Positions 1 to 12,929 of a stretch of DNA of 64,000 bases are shown here, one piece after another. This DNA comes from Megaleporinus macrocephalus (lineage: Eukaryota; Chordata; Actinopteri; Characiformes; Anostomidae). Below the pieces are notes generated by a model. It had not been told where the DNA came from. It saw only the letters and a list, made by a program, of their open reading frames with translations, and made no database searches. Position numbers and translations under genes: made by a program. Positions within the stretch are counted from its first letter, which is position 1. Each line of letters starts with the position of its first letter. The stretch spans positions 19,701,694-19,765,693 of the forward strand of contig CM038711.1 of the NCBI GenBank assembly GCA_021613375.1, given 5' to 3'.

Positions 1-2856
1 TGTGCTAAAAGTAAAGTTCCTATCTATTCTTTCCTCTACAAACCATTCTGAGTCCACATCTGGACAGGAGGAGGCTTATGTGATTATTTTACAGCAAAGG
101 GAAGCTGTCCATCTGCACAGGACTAAGCGTGAAGCCACAAAGGCCCTTTTCATGTGGCTACTGTCGAGAACATTGCTAGCGTCTGAAGCATTTCCATCCT
201 CCCCTTTTTCCTCACGATGCATACACCGCCCTCCTTTTCAGATCAAAGCCCCCCCTCCCACCCTTCCCCAACTCTGAGAAATGACCAGCAGCTACTGGGC
301 CCATCCTTTCAACAAACCTTCAGTGTAGCTCCTCTGCTTCATACCATTAGCATGTGCCATCCACATGGCTGGCAGTGAACAAAACGCACACTGTAGTCTA
401 CCCTTGCTATTGTTTGAAGCGTGTTCAAAGGGAGGAAAGGCTGATTCGACGTGGAAGCATCTATTAAACAAGCAAGCCTCCCTCTAGTTCCCCTGGGAGA
501 AAGAGAAAGAAAAACAGTATTTCGCAGGCCCGACCCCACAAAGGCAGAAAAGACATGCAGAGTAGATGAATAGTCAGGAGCGGCCAATTTTGGTACTCCA
601 GGATACGTTTGAAAAGGTTGTTGTGATTAAATGTGTGCACCAGTGCATGTGTGTTCACGTGTATGTGCGTATGTGTGCATCGGGGGTGCACGTACTATTG
701 GACAATGAAAAACAAACAGCTCTTCAGAGAATCTGCATTCCCAAATTAAGCTACAGCTTCCAAAAGAGGAGACGCCCTTAGGATGCTGTAGACGCTGCAG
801 CCACCCACCAGAATGGAGCTGAGTTTCATGCCAATCAAGACCTGTTTGCAAGATTAAACTCCAACCTGAAAGAAGGCGAAAACAAAGACGACAACCATGA
901 GAAGCTTCTGACTGTAAATGCTAACCTCTTCAAGAGTCTCTCCATAATACTGGCGCATTCTAATGAGACCGAGAGAACGTGGGTGTTTCGAGGGAGAAGC
1001 CACTGTCTAAATCGAGATGGTTCCATCTCTGAATCAATAGGTCCTCACAAGAACTGGGGAGACAAGATCTTGGTGGAGAACAGTTGGTGCTCTGTGCGGA
1101 GCTAGAGGTGCACAGAGTCAAGCTCTGGACACAACCCTGCAGAGGTCTGTACTCCTGGGGCTTATGTCACATGTGCTAACATCAGTTACGATGCTTAGCT
1201 TATGATAAGATCCTCTCAGGTTAGAAGCCCTACGGTGGTACTACAACCACATGTGACTCACAGTCGCACATTAAAGCAAAGGGCAGTCTCGCACATGTTT
1301 GAGACAAGAGGAGAACTGCATATATTTGCACCTTGCTGAGGCAGAACGGAAATTCAGCAAGACGACTTACTGCACAGCATAATTTAGTTATGGTACATAC
1401 ATCAGTGGATTATTTTGATCCACTCCCTCAAGCTTGTGAACTCTTATTTGGAGAGACTGCTGACTCGTCCGTGCTTCAACATACCCTTCCCCTCTTGTTT
1501 TTTCATTTTGCTTCTATTTTTTTATTCGTTAGAACGCACTTCAGATGCCTTAGAGATGCTGCTTAGCGTGAGGTTTTTCTCAGAAGCCACCCCAATCAAT
1601 CAGGGCAGCATTGCCCTTCTATGGAGACAGGGACGGTACTTCTCTGCTCATTCGTCTCAAGCTGCCTCTGCTCGTTCTCCCGCCTGCTTGTTTTCACACT
1701 GATCTCGCTACGTCGCTAACATGATGACTTACTAGGTTTTTCAGCAGCTTGGTTTCCTACTGCAAACACACGGACACACTTACATGCCCCCCCACTCTCA
1801 GTAGAGCCATCACCCCTAATTTTCATTTTGACAGCTGGAGAATCAGCCCAAAATGCTTGGCATGGTATCAGCCAGCACATTAAGTTGGAGAAGGACTGCT
1901 GGCATGATCGGGATGTTTGATTCGAATTCTATCCTCCATCAGGCTTTTGTCACAATATTCAGGCAGGGAGGTTAAGCATCTGTTTTATCAAACACCTGTA
2001 GAGAGAGAGAGAGCCATTGCTGACGTTCCAAAGGTCCTTTGTTCGCACTAACAGAAGGTGAGGAGCACCACTTTCTCGGCAGTTTCACACACATTTATCC
2101 ATCCTGAAGCTGTGAGGGTGCTCAGGCATAGACAAAAATGTGCTATAGCAGCTCCAGAGCAGGGAAACATAGGCAATGCGTTAATATTACTTTGACTGCA
2201 CATTAGAGTAGCTTGTTTTTAAGCAAGTCACATTAACAGTGCTTAGCTGGGCTGTATCAGTTTGGGACAATCACATTACAGGTGTGCAATTATCACATAA
2301 GGACTACAGCTAACCAGTAATGCATCCGACCATGAAAACAGTGGTCTGACGGTAGATACAGAAAACTAGACTGTGGTATTGTATTTTTTTTTTTTTGTTT
2401 GTCTACATCAGCAGTTATTTGTCAGGTTTCTTTCCCCGGTACATATTTTTATGATGCAAAACATAAAACCTGTTCCTAATTACTACAACAGAGTACAACA
2501 CGCAGTTCATTTTACCATAAAGACTTTCACATACAAAACCTATTTCTGATCCCAAACCTATTTACAGTTTAGAACAAGTCTAGTGGCTGGTTAAGCTTAA
2601 AAAAATGTAATGTGTCTGTAAAATAAACTGTGTCCCTTAATGTGTAAGAACATCCTGGCTGATTTACAACAGCAAAAAGATGATACTGACACAGTGACAG
2701 CAAATATTAATCACAGTGGTCTGCACAGACTGTTGCTTCATACAGCACCACATGGGTTTAGGTAGCATACAAACACAGCCTGCTGTCTGAACAGAAACTT
2801 GGATGGAATAGAACTCTGGTCAGAACATACTGTATCTTCTGGCATTCAGGCATTCT
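1..2856. other. No gene recognised
   Basis: Moderate GC with short open frames on both strands that lack splice context, codon bias or recognisable motifs. It could be intergenic or intronic of a gene lying to the left. Confidence 0.5.
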
Positions 2857-3310
2857 TATATTCTAAGTGGGCAAAAGTATGTGGACACCCAAACATTACA
2901 CATCGTTTAGAGGTGGTACCCACTTTGCTGCTTTTGAAGCTGTCAAGGAAGGCTTCATGATAGATTTTAAAAGACAACTGTGCGGAAACTGTATCATTCA
3001 GCCACACAAGCATTTGTGAGGTTGGGTAATTAAAGCCTGGCACATAGTCTGCATTACAATTAATTAAACTAGTTTGACGGGGTTGAGGTCAAGGTTCTGC
3101 GCAGGCCTATCAAGTTCTTCCACGCCAAACTTAGCCAGCAATCACATTTTCCATCTTGTTTTGTGCACTGTCCCATGATGACACAGGAAAGTGCCTTCCT
3201 TACTCTGTTGCCACACTGTTAGAGGCACAAAATCCTTGAGATGTCCAAACTCAGCAAAAGACCATTACTCCTCCTCTACCAAACTGTACAGCGGTTGCCA
3301 TGTCTTAGTG
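2857..3310 (-). mobile_element. Tc1-like transposon fragment (GGGCAAAAGTATGTGGACACC family)
   Basis: It starts with the teleost Tc1-like terminal block GGGCAAAAGTATGTGGACAC. The following sequence on the minus strand holds a decayed frame (2846-3043) with LVWLNDTVSAQLSFKIY, as left by such transposases. The right end is not clear. Confidence 0.65.
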
Positions 3311-3327
3311 CAGGATGGCTGTTAGAA

Positions 3328-3495
3328 AAAAAAGGTGCTATCTAGGTACATTTTAGTCCCCCAATGTAAATGTACCCCTAAAGTACCCTCATGGTATTAG
3401 GTTTCGAGTGTGTGCCTTAATGTTAAAGATACACTAAATGCACATTGCAAGGGAAAGTGTACCTTTTTAGAGTTTCACATTTTTAAGTAGAAAAA
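3328..3495. repeat. Interspersed repeat built of GGTAC-rich blocks
   Basis: AAAAAAAAGGTGCTATCTAG, TAGGTACATTTTAGT, AATGTACCCCTAAAGTACCC and AAAGTGTACCTTTTTAG resemble the common fish repeat made of variants of AAAGGTACAAAATGTACC. The ends form an imperfect inverted pair. Family name not assigned. Confidence 0.5.
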
Positions 3496-6400
3496 AAAAG
3501 TCAGCCTCAGATGTGTGGAGTTAATGCAGCTTAGGAACTGCACACTTACAGTTGTCCAGGAAAGCTCTGCCAAATATTAGGCTGCAAAATATATGGTTTA
3601 TTTGTCACATACATGATCATACCAGGTACAACTATTAGTGAAATGCTCTGGCAACTTCCTGCTCACATGAAACAACAAGATAATATAATACAGAATATCT
3701 ATAATATATTAAAATATATAAGATGAGAGCAAGTTGAACTAAATATAATATATATATATATATATATATTTCATCTTCCACTCTTTTCAGTAGACTTGGC
3801 CTCAGTTTTTTAAAGAATATTGGCAAGCAATCTTTTTTAATAGTTTTTCCAAAATTAGTTGTTTTTTTGCATTCAATGACGTTCTGAATGAAGGTCTGAA
3901 CTGTGGGGTGGCACCTGTAGCCTCTTTGTTTGATTGTTCTTTTTTTTCTTTTGTTTTTTTAGTAAAGTCTTCGATATCATAGTGAACCAATAGACCACAC
4001 CTGTGGAAGTCTTCTGTCTCTTAAAGATTAAACTTTAACTACTGTTCATCTGGAGGTAACAGTTTTCCCAATTTTCTTCTGCAAATTGTCTTATATTTCT
4101 GCATCTCTCTCTCCTTTATTTTTCTCTTATTCAATATGCAAGCTTCTTTCTGACACTAAAACCTCACAAACATGATGTTTCCATGATCCTTCATAGTCAT
4201 TTCTTTTAAAAGTTGAGGTCTGACAAAGGAAAGTAATTCACCTGTGGATTCAGGAGATATGGGCTGATGAGAATATCTAACGTATAGGCTGGATTTCCAA
4301 GTAACAATGTTATCTGGATGTACAGCACCAGGAACACATATCCAGCCTTCTTTTTTGGGGTGGGGAAATATGTATCAAATACAAGTCACTCATTTTCCTC
4401 TTGCAAATGAAACAACTGCAGAGGTGTGATGAGGTGAGCTAGCATTCAAGATCATTTCGGGTCTTCACACCACCTTTCACCATATTTTCCGATGCATTAC
4501 TCTGGAGCAGTTAGGACTAAGACTACTTAGTGTCAGGTCCTTCTGAGACTGCGATCTCATCATCATGGCCCGCTCCGTGTGATTCCCAACAGTGCGCCCA
4601 CAGCCTTCGACAGTGAAAAGGTGGTGGTGAATAGGGGAGCACGAAAGTATAAGCCAGTGAGACCGAGCATGATCATCCATGTAGGTTTTTTTTGGAGGAA
4701 AAAAACAAGGAAAACATGAAGGTCGTTTAAAGAGCGGCAGGCTGCGTAGCGCTGGAGGGGGGCCAGGGGAGAGTGAGCGCAGGGATCCCGACTGCGAGCG
4801 TACGGTGCTGGGACTGACGCTCAGGCACCCTCCCCGGCACTCCTCATCAATCTCCCTGCGTCCGCAGAGAGCCTTGCTTGACCCACATAGCAGCCCTGCG
4901 GCAGGGGGGCTCCTTTCTTCCATTATTGATACTCCTGCATCACACGACCCCTGCCTACCCCCAGCAACACAGCAGAGGAGCCTCAAAGGTCAGAGAACCC
5001 CATGCAGACATTTTAGTCTGGCAACCGTGTGACAAGAGAGAGGTACTTTGGCACGTTTCATGTTCGCCTTTCTTCCAACATTACTGTTAAATTTTGCCAC
5101 CAACAGCTGGGGATCTACGGGCTACAGAGTATAGATTTCACTTAATTAATTCAGGCAGTGTTAAATATGTGACGCTTGAGAAGGAGTTTATCAAAGCTCC
5201 TCCATTTAATACAAGTGTGGCTGCATCAAACAGTACAGTGTGTAGCGTAGGTGTGTGCCTGTTTTGTAGAGCACTTGAAAGTGGTTTGTTCTCCAGCTCT
5301 GGATCAAGTGTGATAGTCAGAAAATCATGCCAGGATTCTCAGAGGTAACAAATTAACCCTGGCTTTCAGGAACGCTCAATTTCCTAGGTAACGTCATGCA
5401 GTTGCAGCCATGCCTGGCGTTCGGCACATAGGAGGTCTACATCTCACCTCTCCCTCGGATCTTGTCACATAAACCGGGTGTGAAACTGAAACGGCTGCCA
5501 AGACCACTCCTGCAGGAAGAGCAGAATATAATGGAGCTTTTTTCCACCTCACAGTTGTCCGGTACTGCTCTGCTCCAGCCAAACAAAACTGACTTGAAGA
5601 GGCGGTCCTAAGACAAGTTGACACCTGACTTTCTTCCAGGGTCCTGTTAGACAATAAACTGAATTCCTGATCACTGAGTGGACCATCGCCCCATGCTCAC
5701 ATTTGCCTGTGGTTGCCACTGAGGCGCTGGAAGGCCGTACAGAAGGGCCAGGGTGCTCCCAGGACAAGGAACTAAGCTACCCTTTCCTGGAGGCCTGCCT
5801 CTGCAGGAACTCAGAAAAACAAAGAAGAGCTCCGCTCTCCATTGCTGGTGCCACTCGAAATGCCTGAAGTGTAGAATCAGCTGGCTGGCTCTCTCAACAA
5901 AAGCCTCGCTTTAGTAAACACCCAGAGCTTGCTGACAACATGTTCACATTCACGTCTCCCACTCCCTTGTTGCCGCGCTGAAACGTTTATTACAATGCCA
6001 TTTACATACAGGGAACGGACAAAAACATGGTTATTGGTTTTGCGGCGGCATTGTCTTGTCAAAGGCGGCCAATAACACCTTGAAAGCACTCGGTAATCTT
6101 CGGTTTTGACACAGCATGAGAGAGGGAGTTAGAAGCTTTGGTCCCAAAACAATGGGACATTTGTTCTCTGCTTACGCTTCAAAATTTAGGCCATGGTTTT
6201 AGGAGATAAACACCACACTAAGCCATCTAAGGCTTGAGCTATGCTGAGCACAATTTGTGTCTGAATGTGGAAGCATTATGAACTTTTGATGCTGGAATGG
6301 TATCGAGCATCTGCATAGTGGAAATCCAGCTTATCTCACTAGAGCTATCGCAGACAGTACTTCACACAGTTTCAGCTAGCTTGGCAATGGCCCCTGGCTC

Positions 6401-7397
6401 AAACATCGGTTCAGTTTCATATACGCACAAACCACCTTGATTAAACCACTAGAAAGCATTTACATAGGTTTCCAATGCATATGGCACCCTTTATCAGAAC
6501 TAAAGCAGCTGTGAAGGCATTAGCATACATGCTGCAAGACAGACTAAGCCATCTTTGTGCTGAAGTGTTAAACCACTCGTGCAATTTTACTGGCCAGGGG
6601 CGAAAGCAAGTAAACTAAGCAATTGTTCCATACATGGAAACGCAATGTTTTTAACTCCTAAGCCAGGCACAATGTCACCTTTTTATTGATAAAAGTGCTC
6701 AAACAAGAATCCTAATGCAGTAAAAGCCTGAAACTGAAAGCCACTTAAAAATAGACTACTGCTGTAAAAAGAAATAAAGGTATATGTGATCATAGGAGGA
6801 CTGAGTGAATATGAACAGTATCAATAAATTAGTGGCAGTAAAATAGTGGCAATAGTTTGATAACATTAGAGGGACTAGCCAGTCAACTGTATGAACAACT
6901 CACAGGGTTATGTGGTGATTGTGTTGATCAGTACAATTTGTTTTTATCTATTTCTAACATTTAACTTAGAATAAGCATTACACATACAAAACACTTAAGC
7001 GATTAAACCCTTTTAAACTGGTTAGCTTAATGCCAAGTTTTTGTTTCTGTTGGTTTTTGTTGAACCCAACTGCACATCTCACAATAAACTTGGATGCTCA
7101 TGGTCAAGAAAATGTTGATCATATAATGACATGAAACAAACAGCAATGAACAGAAATAAACAGCAGTGTAGTAATTTGTTCCCTATGGCATGATTTTTCA
7201 GTTTCTTAGTAGGGTCATCGTGGTCTTAAATTTTTAGCTTTGACTGTCATCAACGATTTAATTTGGTTTTCTTAAGCAGCCCAGCTGGTTGATTCACCAC
7301 TATGCTTGCCAGCGGTGTTCCCTTAGTAGCTAAGACTTTTGGTATTGTTGACTGATTACACAATCACACAAATGTTGTGTAGAGTTAAGCAAAGCTA
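3496..7397. other. No gene recognised; contains a GC-richer island
   Basis: AT-rich except about 4700-5000 and 5400-6080, which are GC- and CpG-richer. A 169-codon minus-strand frame (4986-4477) crosses the first island but shows no family resemblance. A short (TA)n tract lies at about 3745-3768. Confidence 0.45.
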
Positions 7398-8255
7398 TAG
7401 TGGTGCTTGAAAAAAAACCCTAGAATTTTGTGTTTTTCTGCATAAATATGCCCTAACACTTAATCTGATTTTTACACAATCACAAAAATAGTTAAAGAAG
7501 ACAAAATTAAACAAATGAGACAAAATGTTTTACTATACTATTCTTGATAATAATAATATTGATAAAACCATCACCATGTTTCACAGTGGGGTTAAGGTTC
7601 ATATACAGAAATGCAGTGTTTGACTTTCTCCAATGCTGCCACCACATTTTACTGACAACATAAGGTTTTTATTCAGAAATGCATTGTTTTTCTTTCTCCA
7701 GACATAACACTTCTCACTCTATTTTGGTCTCATCCATCCACAAAACATTTTTTCCAAAAGCCTTCTGACTTGTCCATGTGATATTTAGCAAACTGCAGAC
7801 AGGCAGTAACGTTCATTTTGTACTGTAGTGGTGGACTGGTGGAGATCTTTAGAGATTCTGTAACCCTTTCCACCTTCAGCATCATCAACTTATTTTGAGG
7901 TCCTCAAAAATATCCACTGTCAATGCTATGATGCATTTCCACAAATGTGTTATGGAGATTTGATTTGATAGATTCTGTTCTGTAGGTACAACAGGGGCTG
8001 CCACTTACACCTGATAGTCATCCAATTGATTGAAAATGCTTGACTCTAATTTGCAGCTTTAAATTAACTGCTCATCCTAGAAGTTCATATACTTTTGCCA
8101 CTCACACTGGATTCCTCAATAAATAACTGACCAGGTATAAAATTTAGGTTCTCTTCATCTACTTTTAGAATTTGTGTAAAAACCAATGCTTTATGTCCTA
8201 TTTACACAAAAATACAGGCAATTCTAAATAGTACACAAACTTTCAAGCTCCAGTC
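7398..8255 (-). mobile_element. Tc1-like transposon relic, TA-flanked
   Basis: The left end TAGTGGTGCTTGAAA and the reversed right end GACTGGAGCTTGAAAG are terminal inverted repeats, flanked by TA at 7396-7397 and 8256-8257. Blocks such as TTTCTGCATAAATATG recur in inverted form near the other end. Inside, the minus strand keeps remnants of a Tc1 transposase (about 7560-7760), including the DETK-type and NPTVKHG-type motifs, with many disruptions. Confidence 0.75.
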
Positions 8256-8679
8256 TAGCGCTCCCTGCTCCCTTTATGTTAGAACACAAAGTCATTTTTC
8301 CATTTTAAATCCCATGATGTCTCATTTGCTGCCTTTTTTGTTTACATTTATTCATCACAAATCAGCCAATGTACACTTTGTTTGTTGCATCATAATATGA
8401 CATATGACTGTAGTCAGTTTACATAAATATGATCATTTCAAATAACCAATTAGGCGATTATGTAATAACTGTGATAGGCCTAGTTCCCAGTCATACAAGT
8501 CTATCAATTTTTAAAATGAAAAGCCTTTAAAATACAGCTAAAAATACAAAACTAAAAACAGAGTACAATAACATATAAATCATTTAAAACTTCTATTAAA
8601 CTGAAAATTATTTAATAGACAACAAACAGTGAAAGTGAGAAATTGTCATTTTCAAATTCTAATTTTAAAAAGTTTCCCA

Positions 8680-8805
8680 TTTGAATTTGATGCCAGCAAC
8701 ATGTCCTAAAAAGTTGGAACAGGCATGTTGCTTTATCTCTTCTTTTGACAACACTGTAAGTGTTTGGGAACTGAGGAGATCAATTGCTATTTTATTCAGC
8801 GCCAG
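8680..8805. mobile_element. Fragment of a teleost Tc1/IS630-like element
   Basis: GATGCCAGCAACATGTCCTA, AAAGTTGGAACAGGCATGTT and GTAAGTGTTTGGGAACTGAG, in this order, match the end of the same family seen at 19960-20830. Only this end is present. Confidence 0.55.
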
Positions 8806-9588
8806 GAAAAATAAAGAAAACATATAATTAAATATTATTATTTAATTAACAATTAAGTTACATTCAGAATGTAGTGTGCTCTTTGTCTTTATTATACTCC
8901 TCATTTCCCCCAATTTATTTAGTTTTGTATTCATCTTTCTTATGCAATTGGAGTATTTTATCTTCAATTTCCTCATAAATATCTCTGATGATGCATTAAT
9001 ACTAATTTTCAGGCAGCTATGCTTAAGTCATCGGAATAAAAAGGAAACATGAAACTGAATGAAACTTTTTAAAATGCCAATTCTTTCACTTACGACTTAT
9101 CAAACAAAATACTGGCTAAACAAGACAGAACGTTGTCAAGGGTAAACAGATGTAACTGCTCTTTTAAGAATGAAATTTTTGTGGAGCAGAGTAACTGATT
9201 TCACTGTTTATCTATTTAGTTAAAAAATAACTGCAGGTCTTTCTTGCTGCTTTGCTAAGCAGCACTAACGATGTCTAGCAATGTCTATCACCTTGTAATA
9301 CCTTGTAATTGTCAGATACAGAGATCTCCTTTTGTGTTAAAAGATGCCGGTTTCACCAACAAATGATTCACTCTCATTTTTTTACTCTGGGTTGCCAACT
9401 ATTCAACACCAGGATCAAGATACATTCACAAGACGCTCAGGTTCTATTTTCAGGTTCTTTTTCTGTGACTCCAGTTTATTTAGAAAGTAGTCTAAACAGA
9501 AAACCCACCCAGTGACTGTATAATTTTAACCACACTAGACTTTCAAATCAACAACACTGGCAACCCCACTTAATGACCCCACGTCTTC

Positions 9589-9591
<3 letters not shown>

Positions 9592-9674
<83 letters not shown>
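9592..9674. repeat. (TA)41 microsatellite
   Basis: About 83 bp of uninterrupted TA. The protein frame that crosses it is an artefact. Confidence 0.99.
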
Positions 9675-9677
<3 letters not shown>

Positions 9678-9837
9678 TTTCATGTTGATAGAGTGGTTGA
9701 TACATACAATAAATATCAATGCTGTTATTAAAACCACAGAAATAAAACCATTTTGTGTATGTCAGCAGTACTATTCCTTGCAAGAAGTGGTTACGAACCA
9801 AATAATAATTAAAAAACATTATTTCAGAATATAAAGT

Positions 9838-10110
9838 CGCGCGCAAAGGTTTGGCCCCCTTTGGACAAAAGATATGTTTTGATGATTTGACATGCCATCC
9901 TGTTCTCCTTGTTTACATTTCACATGGCTGATTTTGAAAAATTATAACATTCGTTATATACATTTGATACACTGAAAAACCTTTGTCAGGAATAACCAGG
10001 CTGATAGTTTTCTGTGTGATCTATGCAGTGCTATTAAGAGACAGAAGGAGAGGCACTTCATCTACTCTGTACCTATCACTCTCAGATGAATCTCTCTGAT
10101 GAGACATTTT
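9838..10110. mobile_element. Solo end of a Tc1-like element
   Basis: GCGCGCAAAGGTTTGGCCCC resembles the teleost Tc1-like end of GCAAAAGTTTGGGCACCCC type, followed by the typical AT-rich subterminal sequence. No partner end was found; the right boundary is approximate. Confidence 0.45.
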
Positions 10111-12838
10111 ATGGTAGATTCACCAGCTCTTCTTAGTTTTTGAATTTAATTTACTGGAAGCTAGTTATGAAAGATGGGCAACATAAACTGTGCTAAACGT
10201 ATTGTAGTATAAAACTGCAAACTAACTGTAAATCCAAATATACCTTATGTATACATCATGTCTCAACATAAAATGCAGCTTGACTAAAGAAGCATTGTTT
10301 TTTTCTTGTAGTCACATGAATAAACTATACATTTAAAAAATATTGGTAAAACTGATTAAATGTTTTGCTCTTTTTAAAACAGAGTGAAATGTTATTCAGA
10401 CTGGAGATTGTACTGTATATCTTATTAAAGCAATGAATACCTTATAATTTTACTACTTTTTTACTACTAATCATATGAACCAACAACTTGAAGGTACCCT
10501 TTTATTTTATAAGATACTGACCCCTCATCTGACCCTTACTAACTTGCATTAGGCAGTTAGCCTTTTTTTTCAGTTGTTGAATATAAGGTGTTTTGACACG
10601 TCTGAAATCCCCTGTTCAAGGCTGCTATGTGGTATTGTCACCCTTAACCACCTGCAAAGTTTCTCACACTGCCTCCACCGAAGCAGGACAAGTGACGACA
10701 AGGTTTCCCCTACCATCTCAGGGTGTTACTGGCGGTCTAGGTGTAACAACACCTATGAATATGAAGCCAAATTGTGTATCCATGTTGATCAAAATGCACG
10801 CAACACAGACAGCATCAAGACATCACAAAAACAAGTTTATTTTAGGCTGAATCGCATAAACAATGAATGCATTTGCTATGTGTTTCCTCTCTCATCTTGA
10901 GTTTTATCCAAGGCATGGTTTCATCTGCAGACTGCCTTACGGCTGTCCAACCCAATTAGATTAGCCAGACTATAGCACCATCATCAGCTTTCCAAGATGA
11001 CCTCACTCCATTCTCATAGGTGTATCAAGTCAATGAATCAATTACTATATATCAGTGTAGACACTAGAGTGTGTACCCAATGTATGTGCGAGCACACACA
11101 CACAAATATGTTTCAGGAGTGAAAATTAGACTGACAAGTAAATAAAGTTAGATTTTTTTGATTTGTTGAAAGCTTTTGGCAAAAAAACCCTCCAAATTGC
11201 CTCCCCAGTTTTTTCAGATTGGGAGCACACAATGATTCAGCGAGAAAGACAATGTGTTAAGGGACTGAAACAAAAACATAAAGGTGAATCACATGCAGTG
11301 TACATCTTATACTGTTCTAGCCATAAACATGTTCAGTGTATTAGAGTCAGCAGCAAAATGAAATCTGGCAAATGTAAAAGAGAGAGTTTCTTAGCTGGAT
11401 ATACAAGGTAACCAGCTAACTAATGAAATGTAGCTGCTTGGCTAACATGAGTTGGCTAGTTATCTAGTTGTATGATTATTTACAAGTGTTCCAATAATTA
11501 ATAGTCTGGCTAAATTTACTGCAGCATGAATTGATTACACAACTCAACTTGTGTAGACTTTTAAAATCTATCAAACCTCTTCTCAGGTCAAAGACTAGTT
11601 TATGGATAATATTTTCCCCCCCTTCTAGACGCACACGCATAAATACACACGCTTGAGAAGCTCACGGGTGGTAGATGAGGGTGTGACTTGTGAGCAGGCA
11701 CACTTGAGCACCAGCTGAGTGTCTGGTGGGCTGTGGGGGAGAGTGTAGAGCTGCGTCAGCTGCTGTGTCTGATCTGCTTGTTGCTCCATTGAGCACACAT
11801 GAACACATGACTCAAAGCTAGACACAGTCAACCAGCTTCAAGTCTCACACAAACCAGCCACACAACCGCACTACCTGCATGCACACAAACAGGCCTCAGC
11901 GTCAGGGCCTTCACACATTCGTACACAGATAAGTCAGTGTAAACGGCACAGACTTATAGCAATACAATAAGGGGCAAAAGTCAGAGGCCAACCTTTATAT
12001 GTGTAATTCATCACAGAAACAGCCATTAAATATAAAGTATTGATTTTTGAGGAGATTAGACGGTAGACAGGGACGGGAAAGTCAAAGGAAAATAAATAAA
12101 AAATAAATGTTTCTAAATTGAGCTCCACTCTTAATTCAGATCTAAAGAATGCAAATGTGTTTATGACCATCCTTCAACTGAGAGAAGATAACCCAGCCTG
12201 AAAGGATGTGTAGCTGTTACTGAGAAAAGTAAATAGACAAAAAATAGAATAAAAACTTATTTTTTACAAAATCCAAATAAAGCAAATTAAACAAAGAGGC
12301 TGCTGCTGTGCTCTCCCCAGACTGAACATGCCTGAGATTACTTGGATTATGAGAAGCTGAAAACCAACTTCTAAGTCTAAACTTTGGAGAACTGAAAAAA
12401 TATCTCTGCTGGTTTTTGGAAAAACTGAAAGCAAGTTTTTTGAAAAGAACAGAACAAACACACTAAGAACTTTTTGTTTAATATTTTGAACAATACTGTT
12501 TGTTATTATTTATCTGATGGTCTAAAAATATTGAAACTAAAATTCATAATAATGATTTTAAAACATTATTATAAGATTAGCATTTAACTGATATTTCCTG
12601 CTGACATGATAATAAGTTGAGCCCACATTCCAGATGAGCAGACACATTTGTGCAATGGCACATAATATATTTTTCAACACTAGTTAAAAAGTGTCAATTT
12701 GTAGAAATGATTTGTAGCATGATGTTAATTTCCACTGAAAACGCGTTGAATTGTGTTAGCGTTCCATCATTTTTCCTATGAGTTACATATATGCGACAAC
12801 GTAACAAAACTATTGACATGTGATTTCTCTATCAACCA

Positions 12839-12839
12839 A

Positions 12840-12927
<88 letters not shown>
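12839..12927. repeat. Compound (AT)n(GT)n microsatellite
   Basis: About 40 bp of AT, interrupted once by ACAT, then about 48 bp of GT. Confidence 0.98.

Positions 12928-12929
<2 letters not shown>

Larger units (their letters stand above)
8806..12838. other. No gene recognised outside the repeats listed
   Basis: AT-rich sequence. Short open frames (for example 10574-10900) have no recognisable protein motif. Confidence 0.5.

Noticed and set aside
9535..9846. 103-codon minus-strand frame
   Set aside because: Mostly Ile-Tyr repeats from the (TA)n tract.
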